From assembly GCA_023439505.1 (NCBI GenBank), contig JAEXNR010000032.1:136336-200335 (forward strand): a stretch of 64,000 nt of DNA, in the 5' to 3' direction. A model generated the notes under the pieces. The model saw only the letters and a program-made list of their open reading frames with translations, did no database searches and was not told where the DNA came from. The DNA comes from Bacillota bacterium (GTDB lineage: Bacteria > Bacillota > Clostridia > Lachnospirales > Lachnospiraceae). Shown here one piece after another: positions 17,600 through 26,086 of the stretch. Numbering within the stretch: the first letter of the stretch is position 1; the number at the start of each line of letters is the position of its first letter. The position numbers and the translations under genes are program-made.

Positions 17600-18562
17600 A
17601 TGGATATGGAAGTCTTGGTTCATGAAGTGCTGTTAGAATATGAGTTTGAAAATCCACTGCTTACATTGATACGTCATAATGAGAATATAACCTATATGGT
17701 TCAGGATAATGGTAATAAATATGTTTTACGTATTAGAAAGCCTGTAGATGGCTTTAATAGTGATATTTTCGATTCAGAATACTCTTTATATGAGCTGATG
17801 GAAGATGAAGTAAAGATAATTAATCATGCGAGAACGATGTCAGGGCTTAAGCTCCAAAGACCAATTAGAAATAAAAGAGGCGAATTGGTAAGTAGTCTAA
17901 GTGATGGATATCCTGCCTGTGTTCTGGAATGGATAGAAGGCTGCGTGATAAATGAAAAGAGCTTCACTGAGGAAGAGGCAAAGTCTTTAGGTGCAATGGT
18001 AGCACAACTGCAAAAAGGTTTGAAAGGATTGGAAAGCAATCTAAAGAGGTTTACATATACCGAAAAGCTTATTATTCCTATGAAGGAACAGCTCGCGAAT
18101 GCAATTTATAAAGAACAGCTTTTAGAAAATCAGGCAAACCTGATGATGGTAGCGCTTGATGTAATAGGGGAAAGAATGCATGAGTTAGAAATGATACCTG
18201 AGGCATCTGGAATGATACACGCAGATTTAGGTCTATCAAACATTATCATATCGGAAGAGGGATTTACCCCCATTGATTTCTCACTATCAGGATATGGTTA
18301 TTATTATATGGAAGTTGCAATGATGATGAGTAATTTTAATGATAAGAAGATTCGTAGCTTGATTAAAATGGGATATGAGCAGGAAAGTGGTCAGGAAGTG
18401 CCAGTTTGTTATATTGATGCATTCTTTGCATTTTGTGTACTTTTGTACATTTGCTCCCAACATGATAAGGCCTATAAGGAGGATTGGTTTTCGGGAGCGA
18501 TAAATCGTTGGTGTAATACAATTTTTACACCGCTTATAAATGGAGATGAATATGTTCTATAA
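17600..18562 (+). CDS. APH-fold phosphotransferase
   Basis: A 320-aa kinase of the aminoglycoside/choline phosphotransferase fold. The ATG at 17600 has GAGGGGAG at 17587-17594 and is preferred over the in-frame ATG at 17564. Catalytic loop GMIHADLGLSNII (D209) is followed by the metal-binding D in FTPIDFS; the nucleotide-binding N-lobe carries KYVLRIRKP. The substrate cannot be told from sequence: antibiotics, homoserine, choline and other small molecules are all possible in this superfamily. It is a single gene between an IS element and a GNAT gene, consistent with a transferred cassette. Confidence 0.75.
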   Translation: MDMEVLVHEVLLEYEFENPLLTLIRHNENITYMVQDNGNKYVLRIRKPVDGFNSDIFDSEYSLYELMEDEVKIINHARTMSGLKLQRPIRNKRGELVSSLSDGYPACVLEWIEGCVINEKSFTEEEAKSLGAMVAQLQKGLKGLESNLKRFTYTEKLIIPMKEQLANAIYKEQLLENQANLMMVALDVIGERMHELEMIPEASGMIHADLGLSNIIISEEGFTPIDFSLSGYGYYYMEVAMMMSNFNDKKIRSLIKMGYEQESGQEVPVCYIDAFFAFCVLLYICSQHDKAYKEDWFSGAINRWCNTIFTPLINGDEYVL

Positions 18563-18728
18563 AATATAAAAATGATTCTCTAAAGTACAGACAATAGCGG
18601 GAAATATTTTTAGCAAGAATATTATCTAATACTTCGATATATTAAATTCCATAATCCCCCTAATAGAGAGTGCTGATTTTTTTTCTTGAGGCATTAAATG
18701 ATAAGTCAGAATTTGAAAGCGAGCTATA
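18563..18728. other. Short AT-rich gap before GNAT gene
   Basis: No gene, terminator or repeat is recognised in this gap. A run of eight T follows CTGATT near 18675 but has no preceding strong stem. Confidence 0.4.
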
Positions 18729-19217
18729 ATGATGAATATAGAATTTAAGAGTTTCAGTAATTTTTCAAGAGGAATATTATATAAACAACTGGTAGATAGT
18801 TATTCTTTTGATAGTAAATGGCAAGAGTACTTTGACAAAGACTGGAAAGACTATGATGAATTCTTCTACGATAATTTACAATTTACTAATAATTGTGGTT
18901 TTGTTAGCACTTTGAACGGCGAACCAATAGGGCATATTTCATGGGATCCTAGAAATTTGCCCGAATATGTAGCAATAGGTCATAACTGTATTGCATCTAA
19001 ATATAAAGGAAATGGCTATGGGAAAAGACAATTACAAGAGGCGGTTAATAGAATTCGACAGTATGATGGGCTGAAAAAAATAATTGTTGGTACAAATAGT
19101 AATCTAGTCGCACCACATAATTATGAGAGTGTTGGTTTTAAGCTTTGTCAAAGAAGGAAAAATGAAAGCGATACTTTATTTTCCGGTGATTATCTTGACT
19201 ATGAAATAATTCTATAA
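18729..19217 (+). CDS. GNAT-family N-acetyltransferase
   Basis: A 162-aa acetyltransferase. Motif A is visible as HNCIASKYKGNGYGKRQLQEAV (Q/R-x-x-G-x-G/A type acetyl-CoA loop), and motif B as KIIVGTNSNLVAPHNYESVGFKL. The N-terminus is FSRGILYKQLVDSYSFD. The ribosome binding site is weak; ATG 18729 and ATG 18732 are equally possible. GNAT proteins acetylate amines on small molecules or proteins; the target here is unknown. Lying beside two APH-fold kinases it might be a resistance-type gene, but nothing in the sequence proves that. Confidence 0.75.
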   Translation: MMNIEFKSFSNFSRGILYKQLVDSYSFDSKWQEYFDKDWKDYDEFFYDNLQFTNNCGFVSTLNGEPIGHISWDPRNLPEYVAIGHNCIASKYKGNGYGKRQLQEAVNRIRQYDGLKKIIVGTNSNLVAPHNYESVGFKLCQRRKNESDTLFSGDYLDYEIIL

Positions 19218-19345
19218 CATGATGATAAATTCCAGGTTATAAAGAAGATTAGCTCGCATTCGTCTTGGACTTTGAATATGTCACTTTGTATGTTAAGTGA
19301 TGATACATATAGTTTGTATGAAAAAATAATGAGAGGAATGGAACA

Positions 19346-20245
19346 ATGATAGATATTCCGATATACGACACTTTCTCTAAAATTGAGCCGATTACGAAAG
19401 GTATGTCAGGAGATAAAAAATATTATATTGAAACAGTGGATGGAAACTATTTATTACTTCGTATTGCAGATTCTTCTGAGTATGTACAGAAAAAGACCGA
19501 GTATGAAGTAATGAAAGAAATGTATTCACGAAATGTGCCGATGCCTTACCCTGTTGATTTTGGTATTTGTGACAATGAGAAATCTGTGTATACACTGCTT
19601 AGTTGGATTGAGGGAGTTGAAGTAGAAACTATTTTACCTTCCTTATCACCTAAAGAACAATATCAATTAGGTTTAGAATCAGGTGAAACACTTAGAAAGA
19701 TACATACAGTTCAGGCAGGAGATGCTGTTTCTGACTGGTCTGAGCGATACTACACTGTTATAAATCCTCGCATAGAAGCGTTTCACTCCGAAGGTGTTCG
19801 CTTTCCTGGAGACAACATCATTTTAAGTTATCTTGAAAGGAATAGAGAATTACTGGACAATCGTCCTCAATGTCGTCATCACGGAGATTACCATATGGGC
19901 AATATGATAAAAACTGCATCCGGACATTTATCGATTATTGATTGGCATACGGTTGATTTTGATAATTATGGAGACCCATGGTATGAGTTTAACCGTATCG
20001 GTACCAAGTGTGCGGAATTTGCATCAGGGCAGATTAATGGTTATTTTAACAATGAAGTACCTGAAAAGTTTTGGAAACTATTAATGTATTATCTTTCTGC
20101 AAGTGCTATAACTTCTATAGTATGGGCAAAATATTTTGCTCTGGATGAACTACCTGCTATTTTAAAGATGAATACAGACATACTGTATTGGTTTGATAGT
20201 ATGATAAATCCTGTTCCAACATGGTATCTTAAGGAGTTTTGCTGA
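19346..20245 (+). CDS. APH-fold phosphotransferase
   Basis: A 299-aa kinase with AGAGGAATGG upstream of ATG 19346. The catalytic loop is RHHGDYHMGNMI with a following IIDWHTVDFDNYGDPWYEFNR, the strong Brenner-type HGDxxxxN...D pattern of this family, and the N-lobe contains NYLLLRIAD. It is only distantly similar to the kinase at 17600, so this is not a local duplication. The pattern around IDWHT resembles enzymes annotated as aminoglycoside or macrolide phosphotransferases in Firmicutes; the substrate is unproven. Confidence 0.8.
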   Translation: MIDIPIYDTFSKIEPITKGMSGDKKYYIETVDGNYLLLRIADSSEYVQKKTEYEVMKEMYSRNVPMPYPVDFGICDNEKSVYTLLSWIEGVEVETILPSLSPKEQYQLGLESGETLRKIHTVQAGDAVSDWSERYYTVINPRIEAFHSEGVRFPGDNIILSYLERNRELLDNRPQCRHHGDYHMGNMIKTASGHLSIIDWHTVDFDNYGDPWYEFNRIGTKCAEFASGQINGYFNNEVPEKFWKLLMYYLSASAITSIVWAKYFALDELPAILKMNTDILYWFDSMINPVPTWYLKEFC

Positions 20246-20316
20246 ACAAAGTTATCATTGAACCAGAAATCAGTATTTGATGTGCTGGCAATGTATATCG
20301 GGAGGAAGGTAAATTT

Positions 20317-21099
20317 ATGTCAATAATTAAAGGGTTGGAATGGACATTTAATACAGAAGCAAAAAAGTATGAAAAAATGCGACCAGGATATGTTTCGGAG
20401 TTGTACGAAGATATTTATAACTATATTCCAATTGATAAATCCAGTAATGTTGTTGAAATTGGTATTGGAGGAGGACAAGCAACGTTGCCAATTTTAAAAA
20501 CTGGTTGTACGTTAACCGCCGTGGAATATGGTAAGAATTTAGCTGAATTATGCCGTCACAAATTCAATGAGTTTTCAAGCTTTTCGGTTATAGCAACAAA
20601 ATTTGAAGATTTTGTATGTGATAATAATTTATGTGATTTAATCTACTCTGCATCTGCGTTCCACTGGATACCAGAAGATGTCGGATACATGAAGGTATAT
20701 AAAATGCTGAAAAGTGGCGGTGTCTTTGCTCGTTTCGCTAATCATCCATACAAGGATAAAGGCAGAGAAGAAATTCATGAAGCACTTCAAAGAATATATG
20801 CTAAATATATGCCCGGTTCTCTTGCCACTTACGAATACAGTATAGATGATGCGAAAAAGCGTGCAGAGATAGCATTGAAATATGGGTTCACTGACATAAG
20901 CTATAAATTATATCATAGGACAAGAACTTTTACGGCAAAGGATTACATATCACTTCTAGGTACTTATTCCGACCATATTGCGATTGAGGAGAATATAAGA
21001 AATAAATTTTTCTTGGAAATAGAAGAAGCGATTGATAATTTAGGCGGTCAAATCACAATATATGATACCATTGATTTACAACTTGCAAGAAAACCATAA
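20317..21099 (+). CDS. Class I SAM-dependent methyltransferase
   Basis: A 260-aa protein with GGGAGGAAGG before ATG 20317. Motif I is VVEIGIGGGQATLPIL, motif II is near LTAVEYGKNLAE, and motif post-I/IV is LIYSASAFHWIPED, typical of small-molecule methyltransferases of the UbiE/Trans-aconitate type. The substrate is unknown. It is another single gene with its own strong ribosome binding site, as in the rest of this cassette-like region. Confidence 0.8.
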   Translation: MSIIKGLEWTFNTEAKKYEKMRPGYVSELYEDIYNYIPIDKSSNVVEIGIGGGQATLPILKTGCTLTAVEYGKNLAELCRHKFNEFSSFSVIATKFEDFVCDNNLCDLIYSASAFHWIPEDVGYMKVYKMLKSGGVFARFANHPYKDKGREEIHEALQRIYAKYMPGSLATYEYSIDDAKKRAEIALKYGFTDISYKLYHRTRTFTAKDYISLLGTYSDHIAIEENIRNKFFLEIEEAIDNLGGQITIYDTIDLQLARKP

Positions 21100-21153
21100 T
21101 TTTCTGTTACGAGATTACGACCGAAAATCATGATTATGTAAAGGATAATACTT

Positions 21154-21426
21154 ATGACATTAAATGACTATACCACAGAAGTGCGTGAATTCCTGTCAAA
21201 GATGAATTCAGATAATGAAAATAGTCAGCAAAAAGTTGATTGGTTAAAAGAAAAATTTGATCTGTTACAATCAACTTAAGAAAAGGCGGACATGTCTAAA
21301 ATGCAGCATCAAGTTCATGATATGATGTTGATTTTGTTTGAAATCGTAGCAGCTAATAACCTTGATTTAGATTGTGAGTGGCAGGCAGGTATGAAAAGAA
21401 AATGTGAAAAGTATCTGAAGGAATAG
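21154..21426 (+). pseudogene. Small ORF split by an in-frame TAA
   Basis: ATG 21154 gives 41 codons to a TAA at 21277-21279; the same frame then continues without another stop to a TAG at 21424. Read through, it is a 90-codon gene for a helical protein (DYTTEVREFLSKMNSDN, ..., MMLILFEIVAANNLDLDCEWQAGMKRK). The second half also has an internal ATG at 21292. The single stop suggests a recent nonsense mutation. The end (DLDCEWQAGMKRKCEKYL) looks like the tail of a MazG-like or phage-type small helical protein, without certainty. Confidence 0.6.
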
Positions 21427-21528
21427 ACAGATTGCTATAATGCATAATCAAATAGCTGGGCTGGTTTCCATCGATTTTGGTGGTGATAGCGAAATTAAAA
21501 ACTAATTTGAAGTTGTAGGAGGACATAT

Positions 21529-22014
21529 ATGGGGAAAGTTATATTAATATGTGGCAAAATCTGTAGTGGTAAATCGTATTATGCGAGAAAACTAAAAGAA
21601 AAAGAAAATGCAGTTATTTTATCAACAGATGAAGCAGCATATGATTTAATTAATAATGAACAAGGTGAATTTTATAACATTTTTTCAGAAAGGGTAAATC
21701 GTTATTTGAGAAAAAAAGCAGTCGAAATAAGTCATGTGGGAGTGAATGTTATATTGGATTGGGGATTCTGGGCAAGTAAAGATAGAATAGAGATTTCTGA
21801 ATTTTTCAAGCTAAACAATGTTCAATATGAATGGCATTATATTGACATAGAGTCCGACAGGTGGAAAAAACAAATAGAAGAAAGAAATAGAAGAATTGAA
21901 GAAGGCAATGGTGGTTCTGACCAATATTTAGATGAAGGTTTAATGAATAAGTTGTTGTCCATATTTGAAGAACCAAATAGAGAAGAAATCGATGTTTGGT
22001 ATATAAACAGTTAA
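21529..22014 (+). CDS. P-loop kinase-like protein (AAA/zeta-toxin fold)
   Basis: A 161-aa protein with TAGGAGG upstream. The Walker A is ICGKICSGKSYYA at residues 7-19, followed by an LSTDEA motif and an arginine-rich lid near ERNRRIEEGN. This is the layout of small ATP-dependent kinases such as zeta toxins, gluconate-type kinases and chloramphenicol phosphotransferases. No antitoxin is next to it. The target is unknown. Confidence 0.7.
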   Translation: MGKVILICGKICSGKSYYARKLKEKENAVILSTDEAAYDLINNEQGEFYNIFSERVNRYLRKKAVEISHVGVNVILDWGFWASKDRIEISEFFKLNNVQYEWHYIDIESDRWKKQIEERNRRIEEGNGGSDQYLDEGLMNKLLSIFEEPNREEIDVWYINS

Positions 22015-22107
22015 TAGATAACTTCCAATTTGTCGAAGGGATGAATCATCCGCTGTTGTAGACTGCGTGGACCAAATGGTTAATCAGAATTTTTGGAGGT
22101 ATAGTTA

Positions 22108-22176
22108 TGAATGTTTTACTGATGAATTGTAGCCCTGTAAAAAATGGTGGTGTTGCGGTCTTTCTGTTTTATATAA
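22108..22176 (+). pseudogene. N-terminal scrap of a flavodoxin-like oxidoreductase
   Basis: A good ribosome binding site (TTTTTGGAGG at 22091-22100) precedes ATG 22108, whose first residues MNVLLMNCSPVK match the first strand and phosphate loop of NAD(P)H-dependent FMN reductases (usually M-x-V-L-x-I-N-G-S-P-R-x-x-G). The frame then breaks down within about 25 codons, shortly before the excisionase gene. This looks like a gene truncated by insertion of, or deletion next to, the Tn916-type remnant. Confidence 0.5.
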
Positions 22177-22201
22177 ATGCAGTCATGAAAGGAGGTCAAA
22201 A

Positions 22202-22432
22202 ATGAACGCTAATGCAATACGCACAGGAAATAAATTCGGTTTAACTGTTGATGAAGCTGCCGCTTACACAGGCATCGGCAGAAATACATTGAGAATGTTA
22301 ATTAAGCACGGAAAATTGCCTGCACTTTTTATCGGAAGAAAAAATGTCATCCGCACAGATGTGTTGGAGCAATTTTTGGCGGCTAACCAGGGGATAAACC
22401 TCTTGGATATGGAACAGGTAAAAAATATATGA
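22202..22432 (+). CDS. xis: Tn916-type excisionase (Xis)
   Basis: A 76-aa winged-helix DNA-binding protein with AAAGGAGG before ATG 22202. The sequence LTVDEAAAYTGIGRNTLRMLIK followed by RTDVLEQFLAA is characteristic of excisionases of Tn916-like integrative elements. It directs the integrase towards excision. The gene looks intact although its integrase partner, just downstream, is broken. Confidence 0.8.
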   Translation: MNANAIRTGNKFGLTVDEAAAYTGIGRNTLRMLIKHGKLPALFIGRKNVIRTDVLEQFLAANQGINLLDMEQVKNI

Positions 22433-22532
22433 CAACGACAAAATGGAAAGTTGTGCAATCCGTGTTTTACCTTTATAATAATGGTATCACATTGCAACAG
22501 TAACCTTTGCCGTGATGAAAGGAGAATTTATT

Positions 22533-23399
22533 ATGGCAAAAGGGTCTGTTAGAAAAAAGGGAAAGAAGTGGTGCTATCGGTTTTATGTAGAAGATGCAAG
22601 CGGCAACCGCATACAAAAAGAAATGCCCGGCACTGAGAGCAAAAGCGAAACTGAAGCTCTGCTCCGAAAGCTATGGACGAATATGAAAATCAAGCATTTG
22701 TTGCAAAGGCTTCTAATATCACACTAAACGATATGTTGGATATGTGGATTGAGGAAGAACCTGCACCAAGCAAACGTAGTAACGGAACTGAACGGTCATA
22801 TTTGAATACAGCAAACGGGTTAAGCAGCATTCCCAAAGCAACGGATTACTTTTAATCCTATGCAGTATGCGGTGCTTAGAGGAAATCAAGATGATTTTGA
22901 GATGTTCAGCAGTGATGCAGATGGAGAAACGGACAAATCTCCTGTTGTTTCCGATGAGCAGTTTGGGCAGATGCCAGAGTATTTGCAGAGAACAAACAAC
23001 CCTGCATTGCTCCCTATACAAATTGCTTATTACACAGGATTAAGGCTCGGAGAGGTTTGTGGCTTGACTTGGCAGGATATTGACTTGGAGGGAAAATACT
23101 TAACAGTTAGGCGTAGCATATGCTATAATAATACTCGAAAGGCTATGACAATCGGGCCGACAAAACGCAAAAAGATACGCAATGCTCTGAGAAAAAGAGT
23201 TGACGGCTTGGAGGAGTTCCACTTTCATCAGCTCAGACACACATACACCAGTAAGCTCCTTGCTAATGGAGCTGCACCAAAAGATGTACAGGAGCTGTCA
23301 GGTCATTCAGATAGTAACACCACCATGAACATCTATGCCCATGCCGCAAGAGAATCAAAGCGGAACTCCGGGATGCTTCTCGAAGTGGCTACGGTTTGA
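22533..23399 (+). pseudogene. int: Tn916-type tyrosine integrase, degraded
   Basis: The first segment (ATG 22533) encodes the N-terminal arm-binding domain (MAKGSVRKKGKKWCYRFYV), lost by a frameshift near 22670. The core-binding domain continues in another frame (MDEYENQAFVAKASNITLNDMLDMWIEE, from 22673), which stops at 22855. The catalytic part follows from 22860 with the first Arg in YYTGLRLGEVCGLTW, H-x-x-R in HQLRHTYTS, and the final Tyr in MNIYAHA. Between PTKRKK and IRNALRK roughly 80-100 residues typical of such integrases are missing, so even the catalytic segment is internally deleted. The element is unlikely to excise by its own integrase. Confidence 0.8.
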
Positions 23400-23489
23400 C
23401 TTGAAAACACATTTTCCCTTGTAGATTTCTGATAAGGAAATAAGGGACAAAAACCCCAAGAAAAGCTGGCTAAACGCAGTGTTTTCAAG
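23400..23489. repeat. Nested inverted repeat after integrase remnant
   Basis: CTTGAAAACAC at 23400-23410 is exactly complementary to GTGTTTTCAAG at 23479-23489, and TCCCTT/AAGGGA nests inside. It begins one base after the integrase stop. It may be part of the right end of the former Tn916-like element or a large hairpin terminator; no long T-run follows. Confidence 0.45.
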
Positions 23490-23540
23490 GGGTAACGCAA
23501 ACGGGGTAAAGATTATTTATATAATGTGGGGTGTAGGATA

Positions 23541-24332
23541 ATGAGAGATGTCCATGTGCATTTTTTACATGGAAATGGTGGCGGTTATAATATTGAATTT
23601 TTTGAGGGGTTTATCAAAGTCGCTCAAAATAAAGGGCTTGATGAAATATACTTGCTTGAACATACCCACCAATTCATTGAGTTTGAGAACGTATATGAAC
23701 CAATAAAGAAATACAACGATTATCAGCGTAACTGGATATGTAAAAAAATGAACAGTTCGATAAAAGAGTATATTAATTTTATAAAAACGGTAAAGGATAC
23801 TCAATACCCTGTAAAAGTTAGATTTGGTCTTGAAGTTTGTTATATTCCTGAAACTGCTGACGTACTTGCAAGCATTCTTGACGAATATGAGTTTGATTTT
23901 CTTACAGGCTCAGTACATTGGATTGATGGTTGGGGATTTGACCATACAGGACAGAAAGAGCTTTGGAAAAGTATGAACGTAAACGAGGTTTATAAAAGGT
24001 ATTATAGCATAATGTTTCAATTATGCAAAAGTGGTCTTTTCACTGGCCTTGCGCATCCTGATTCAATCAAATGCTTTGGTTATACACCTGATATTGACTT
24101 GACAGATTATTATAATGAATTATCTATTCTTTTATGTAAACATGGTATGTATGCTGAAAATAGTGGTGGACTAAGGCTAAATTATTGTTCTGATTTGGAA
24201 TTAGGTCTGAATTCAAAATTGCTTTCTATTTTTCAAAAAAATAATGTAGAAATTTCTACAGCTTCTGATGCGCATAAACAAAGCGATGTTGGTGCAAATA
24301 TTCTTGAGCTTGAAAATATGATCAAAGATTAG
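23541..24332 (+). CDS. PHP-domain phosphoesterase (histidinol-phosphatase-like)
   Basis: About 263 aa. The PHP metal ligands are spread as expected: DVHVHFLHGN at the start, EHTHQF near residue 40, FGLEVCYI, TGSVHWIDGWGFDH, GLAHPDS, and ASDAHK near the C-terminus. This resembles HisJ/HisK-type histidinol-phosphate phosphatases. A stand-alone copy in a mobile region, with no his genes near, could instead act on another phosphoester. ATG 23541 is chosen; an in-frame GTG at 23526 is a weaker alternative. Confidence 0.75.
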   Translation: MRDVHVHFLHGNGGGYNIEFFEGFIKVAQNKGLDEIYLLEHTHQFIEFENVYEPIKKYNDYQRNWICKKMNSSIKEYINFIKTVKDTQYPVKVRFGLEVCYIPETADVLASILDEYEFDFLTGSVHWIDGWGFDHTGQKELWKSMNVNEVYKRYYSIMFQLCKSGLFTGLAHPDSIKCFGYTPDIDLTDYYNELSILLCKHGMYAENSGGLRLNYCSDLELGLNSKLLSIFQKNNVEISTASDAHKQSDVGANILELENMIKD

Positions 24333-24516
24333 TTTACACGAGTTATTTACACCTCATTTTGAATTATTGAAATCAGAAAATATAGGAACGGAATTCCAGA
24401 CACAATTCAAGGATTAGATTTTATGTGGACATGCTTATTTAGAATTTAGATTGGCTCACTGTTGGTGGCAACTGTAACTTAGAAATTTACATTTGTTAAA
24501 TAGAAATAGGTAGATT

Positions 24517-25281
24517 ATGAAAGAAGTAGCAAAAATGAACAAGAAGCTAGTAACTCAATTTTTAGTATTCACCTTTATTATCGCACTCATTGGTTGGGGT
24601 GGGTTGTCTGTATGTGAATGGTTTGGATTCACGCTTGATGAATATCCTTTGTTAAACGCACTTTATTTAATTGGTGCTTGGTCGCCAGCAATAGCTTCAT
24701 TCATCGTGTTAAGAAAAAATAACGAAGTATTAGGCATAAAAGAATGGCTGAAAAATATTTTTACATTTAAAACATCTGTATATAATTATTTGTTTGTCGT
24801 AGCCTTACTTATTATCTATATGGTTTCGCTGATAGTAACCTCTGGTTTGAATAAAGTAAATCCCTTATACCTTTTTTTTATCTACATACCTGTAGCTTTA
24901 TTGGCAGGTGCAGGTATGGAAGAAGCTGGTTGGAGATATATTTTGCAGTCTGAGTTGAATAAAAAATTTGGTTATTTACTTTCATGCCTAATTATTGCCC
25001 CAATTTGGCTATTATGGCATATCCCACTAGGGATAGGAGGGCTAACTTTATGGAGTGCAACGAATATATTTGGAATAGCTTTTGCAATGGGTGCAATTCA
25101 TAAAATATCGAAGGGAAATATATTTTTGTGCGTGCTTTTTCACTGCATGATTGATGCAGCAGCAATGACGATTGTATTTAATCAGACTACATTAGGCGCA
25201 ATTATTACAACTATCATTATGGTCATCGTTTCAATCGTGGCAGTTTCAATAAATAAACATACCTCAAAAATTAAGATTTAA
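24517..25281 (+). CDS. CPBP-family intramembrane protease
   Basis: A 254-aa membrane protein with about seven hydrophobic segments. The Abi/CPBP motifs are present: AGMEEAGWRYIL (EExxxR), WLLWHIPLG (second-helix His) and LFHCMIDA (third motif). In Firmicutes such proteins are associated with bacteriocin immunity and membrane protein processing. Start ATG 24517 has a weak AGGTAG site; ATG 24535 is an alternative. The 185 bases upstream hold no recognised feature. Confidence 0.8.
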   Translation: MKEVAKMNKKLVTQFLVFTFIIALIGWGGLSVCEWFGFTLDEYPLLNALYLIGAWSPAIASFIVLRKNNEVLGIKEWLKNIFTFKTSVYNYLFVVALLIIYMVSLIVTSGLNKVNPLYLFFIYIPVALLAGAGMEEAGWRYILQSELNKKFGYLLSCLIIAPIWLLWHIPLGIGGLTLWSATNIFGIAFAMGAIHKISKGNIFLCVLFHCMIDAAAMTIVFNQTTLGAIITTIIMVIVSIVAVSINKHTSKIKI

Positions 25282-25380
25282 TTTATTAAATAAATTACAA
25301 TTTGTCGAAGAATTGATAATTCGTATTCGTTGGTTAAGGTGAACTAAAAATTATTTATATTTATACGAGGAGGACGTAAA

Positions 25381-25734
25381 ATGAATAAAATAAAAAGAAC
25401 AGAAATAAGCGATGAATGGGCACATTCCGGAATTGTTGAAGCGGGAGATTGTGTTTACATAAGTTATTGTATGGGAAATGAAGGGCAATCAATTGAAAAG
25501 CAAATAAATGGTGCATTTGATGTTTTAGCTGAAAGGCTGGGAACAATTGGTTTGACATTAGAATCAGTTGTGAAAATGGATTGTCTATTCAAGGATATTA
25601 TGGATTTATCATTTTTAGGAGAAATCATTAAGGAACGATTTAATGGAAAATATCCTGCAAGAAAAGCATTTGAAACAAAATTTATTAGAGAGGGAATTAC
25701 CTTTCAGATTGATGCAATAGCATTCAAAGGATAG
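25381..25734 (+). CDS. RidA-family protein
   Basis: A 117-aa protein of the YjgF/YER057c/UK114 fold. It follows the family pattern (SDEWAHSGIVEAGDCVYIS, then LGTIGLTLESVVKMDCLF and the C-terminal PARKAFETKFIREGITFQIDAIA). Classical RidA carries a conserved Arg near residue 105 that binds the imine carboxylate; here the aligned position reads IREGITF and the Arg is not clearly in register, so deaminase activity is uncertain. ACGAGGAGG precedes ATG 25381. Confidence 0.7.
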   Translation: MNKIKRTEISDEWAHSGIVEAGDCVYISYCMGNEGQSIEKQINGAFDVLAERLGTIGLTLESVVKMDCLFKDIMDLSFLGEIIKERFNGKYPARKAFETKFIREGITFQIDAIAFKG

Positions 25735-25815
25735 TAAATACAAAATAAACATTTTTTAGTAAATTTCTTACAAAACATTTCACGATTGTAAACTTAAAAA
25801 ATGAAATAGAAAAAC

Positions 25816-25885
25816 ATATGAAAGCATCATCGCAAACAGACCTAGATAGGGCCTTAAATCGCCCACGTCTCAGGTCTGTTTTTTT
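25816..25885 (+). repeat. Structured repeat, copy 3
   Basis: It has the same order of elements as copies 1 and 2: a decayed first hairpin (ATATGAAAGCAT), then CAGACCTAGATAGGGC, the loop CTTAAATC closed by GCCC, and GTCTCAGGTCTG with seven T. The preceding AAAATGAAATAGAAAA and the following ACCACGCGTAGCTTCTA and GACCGG-type segments also match copy 1, so similarity runs from about 25797 to 26060. It probably terminates the RidA transcript. Confidence 0.7.
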
Positions 25886-26086
25886 ACCTGGAAGCGATTC
25901 CCTTCCTGCTTTCAGACCTGACCACGCGTAGCTTCTACAAATAAACAGCTTGAAAAAATGATGAAAATAATGATAATATCCCATAAAACCAGCCCAGATA
26001 CCCTGTTTTAGCTTTTCCGGTCTTTCCCCAATTTTAAGAGAAAGAAAAGGGAACAGAAAGAATAAAGGGAATCAAAGGTAGATACA

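Noticed and set aside
25724..25984. 86-codon minus-strand frame over structured repeat copy 3
   Set aside because: The repeat is explained by RNA structure; no corresponding frame is kept in copies 1 and 2.
14785..26060. Search for a CRISPR array or tRNA attachment site
   Set aside because: The repeats found here are too few and widely spaced for CRISPR, and no cloverleaf-like sequence was recognised at the element ends.
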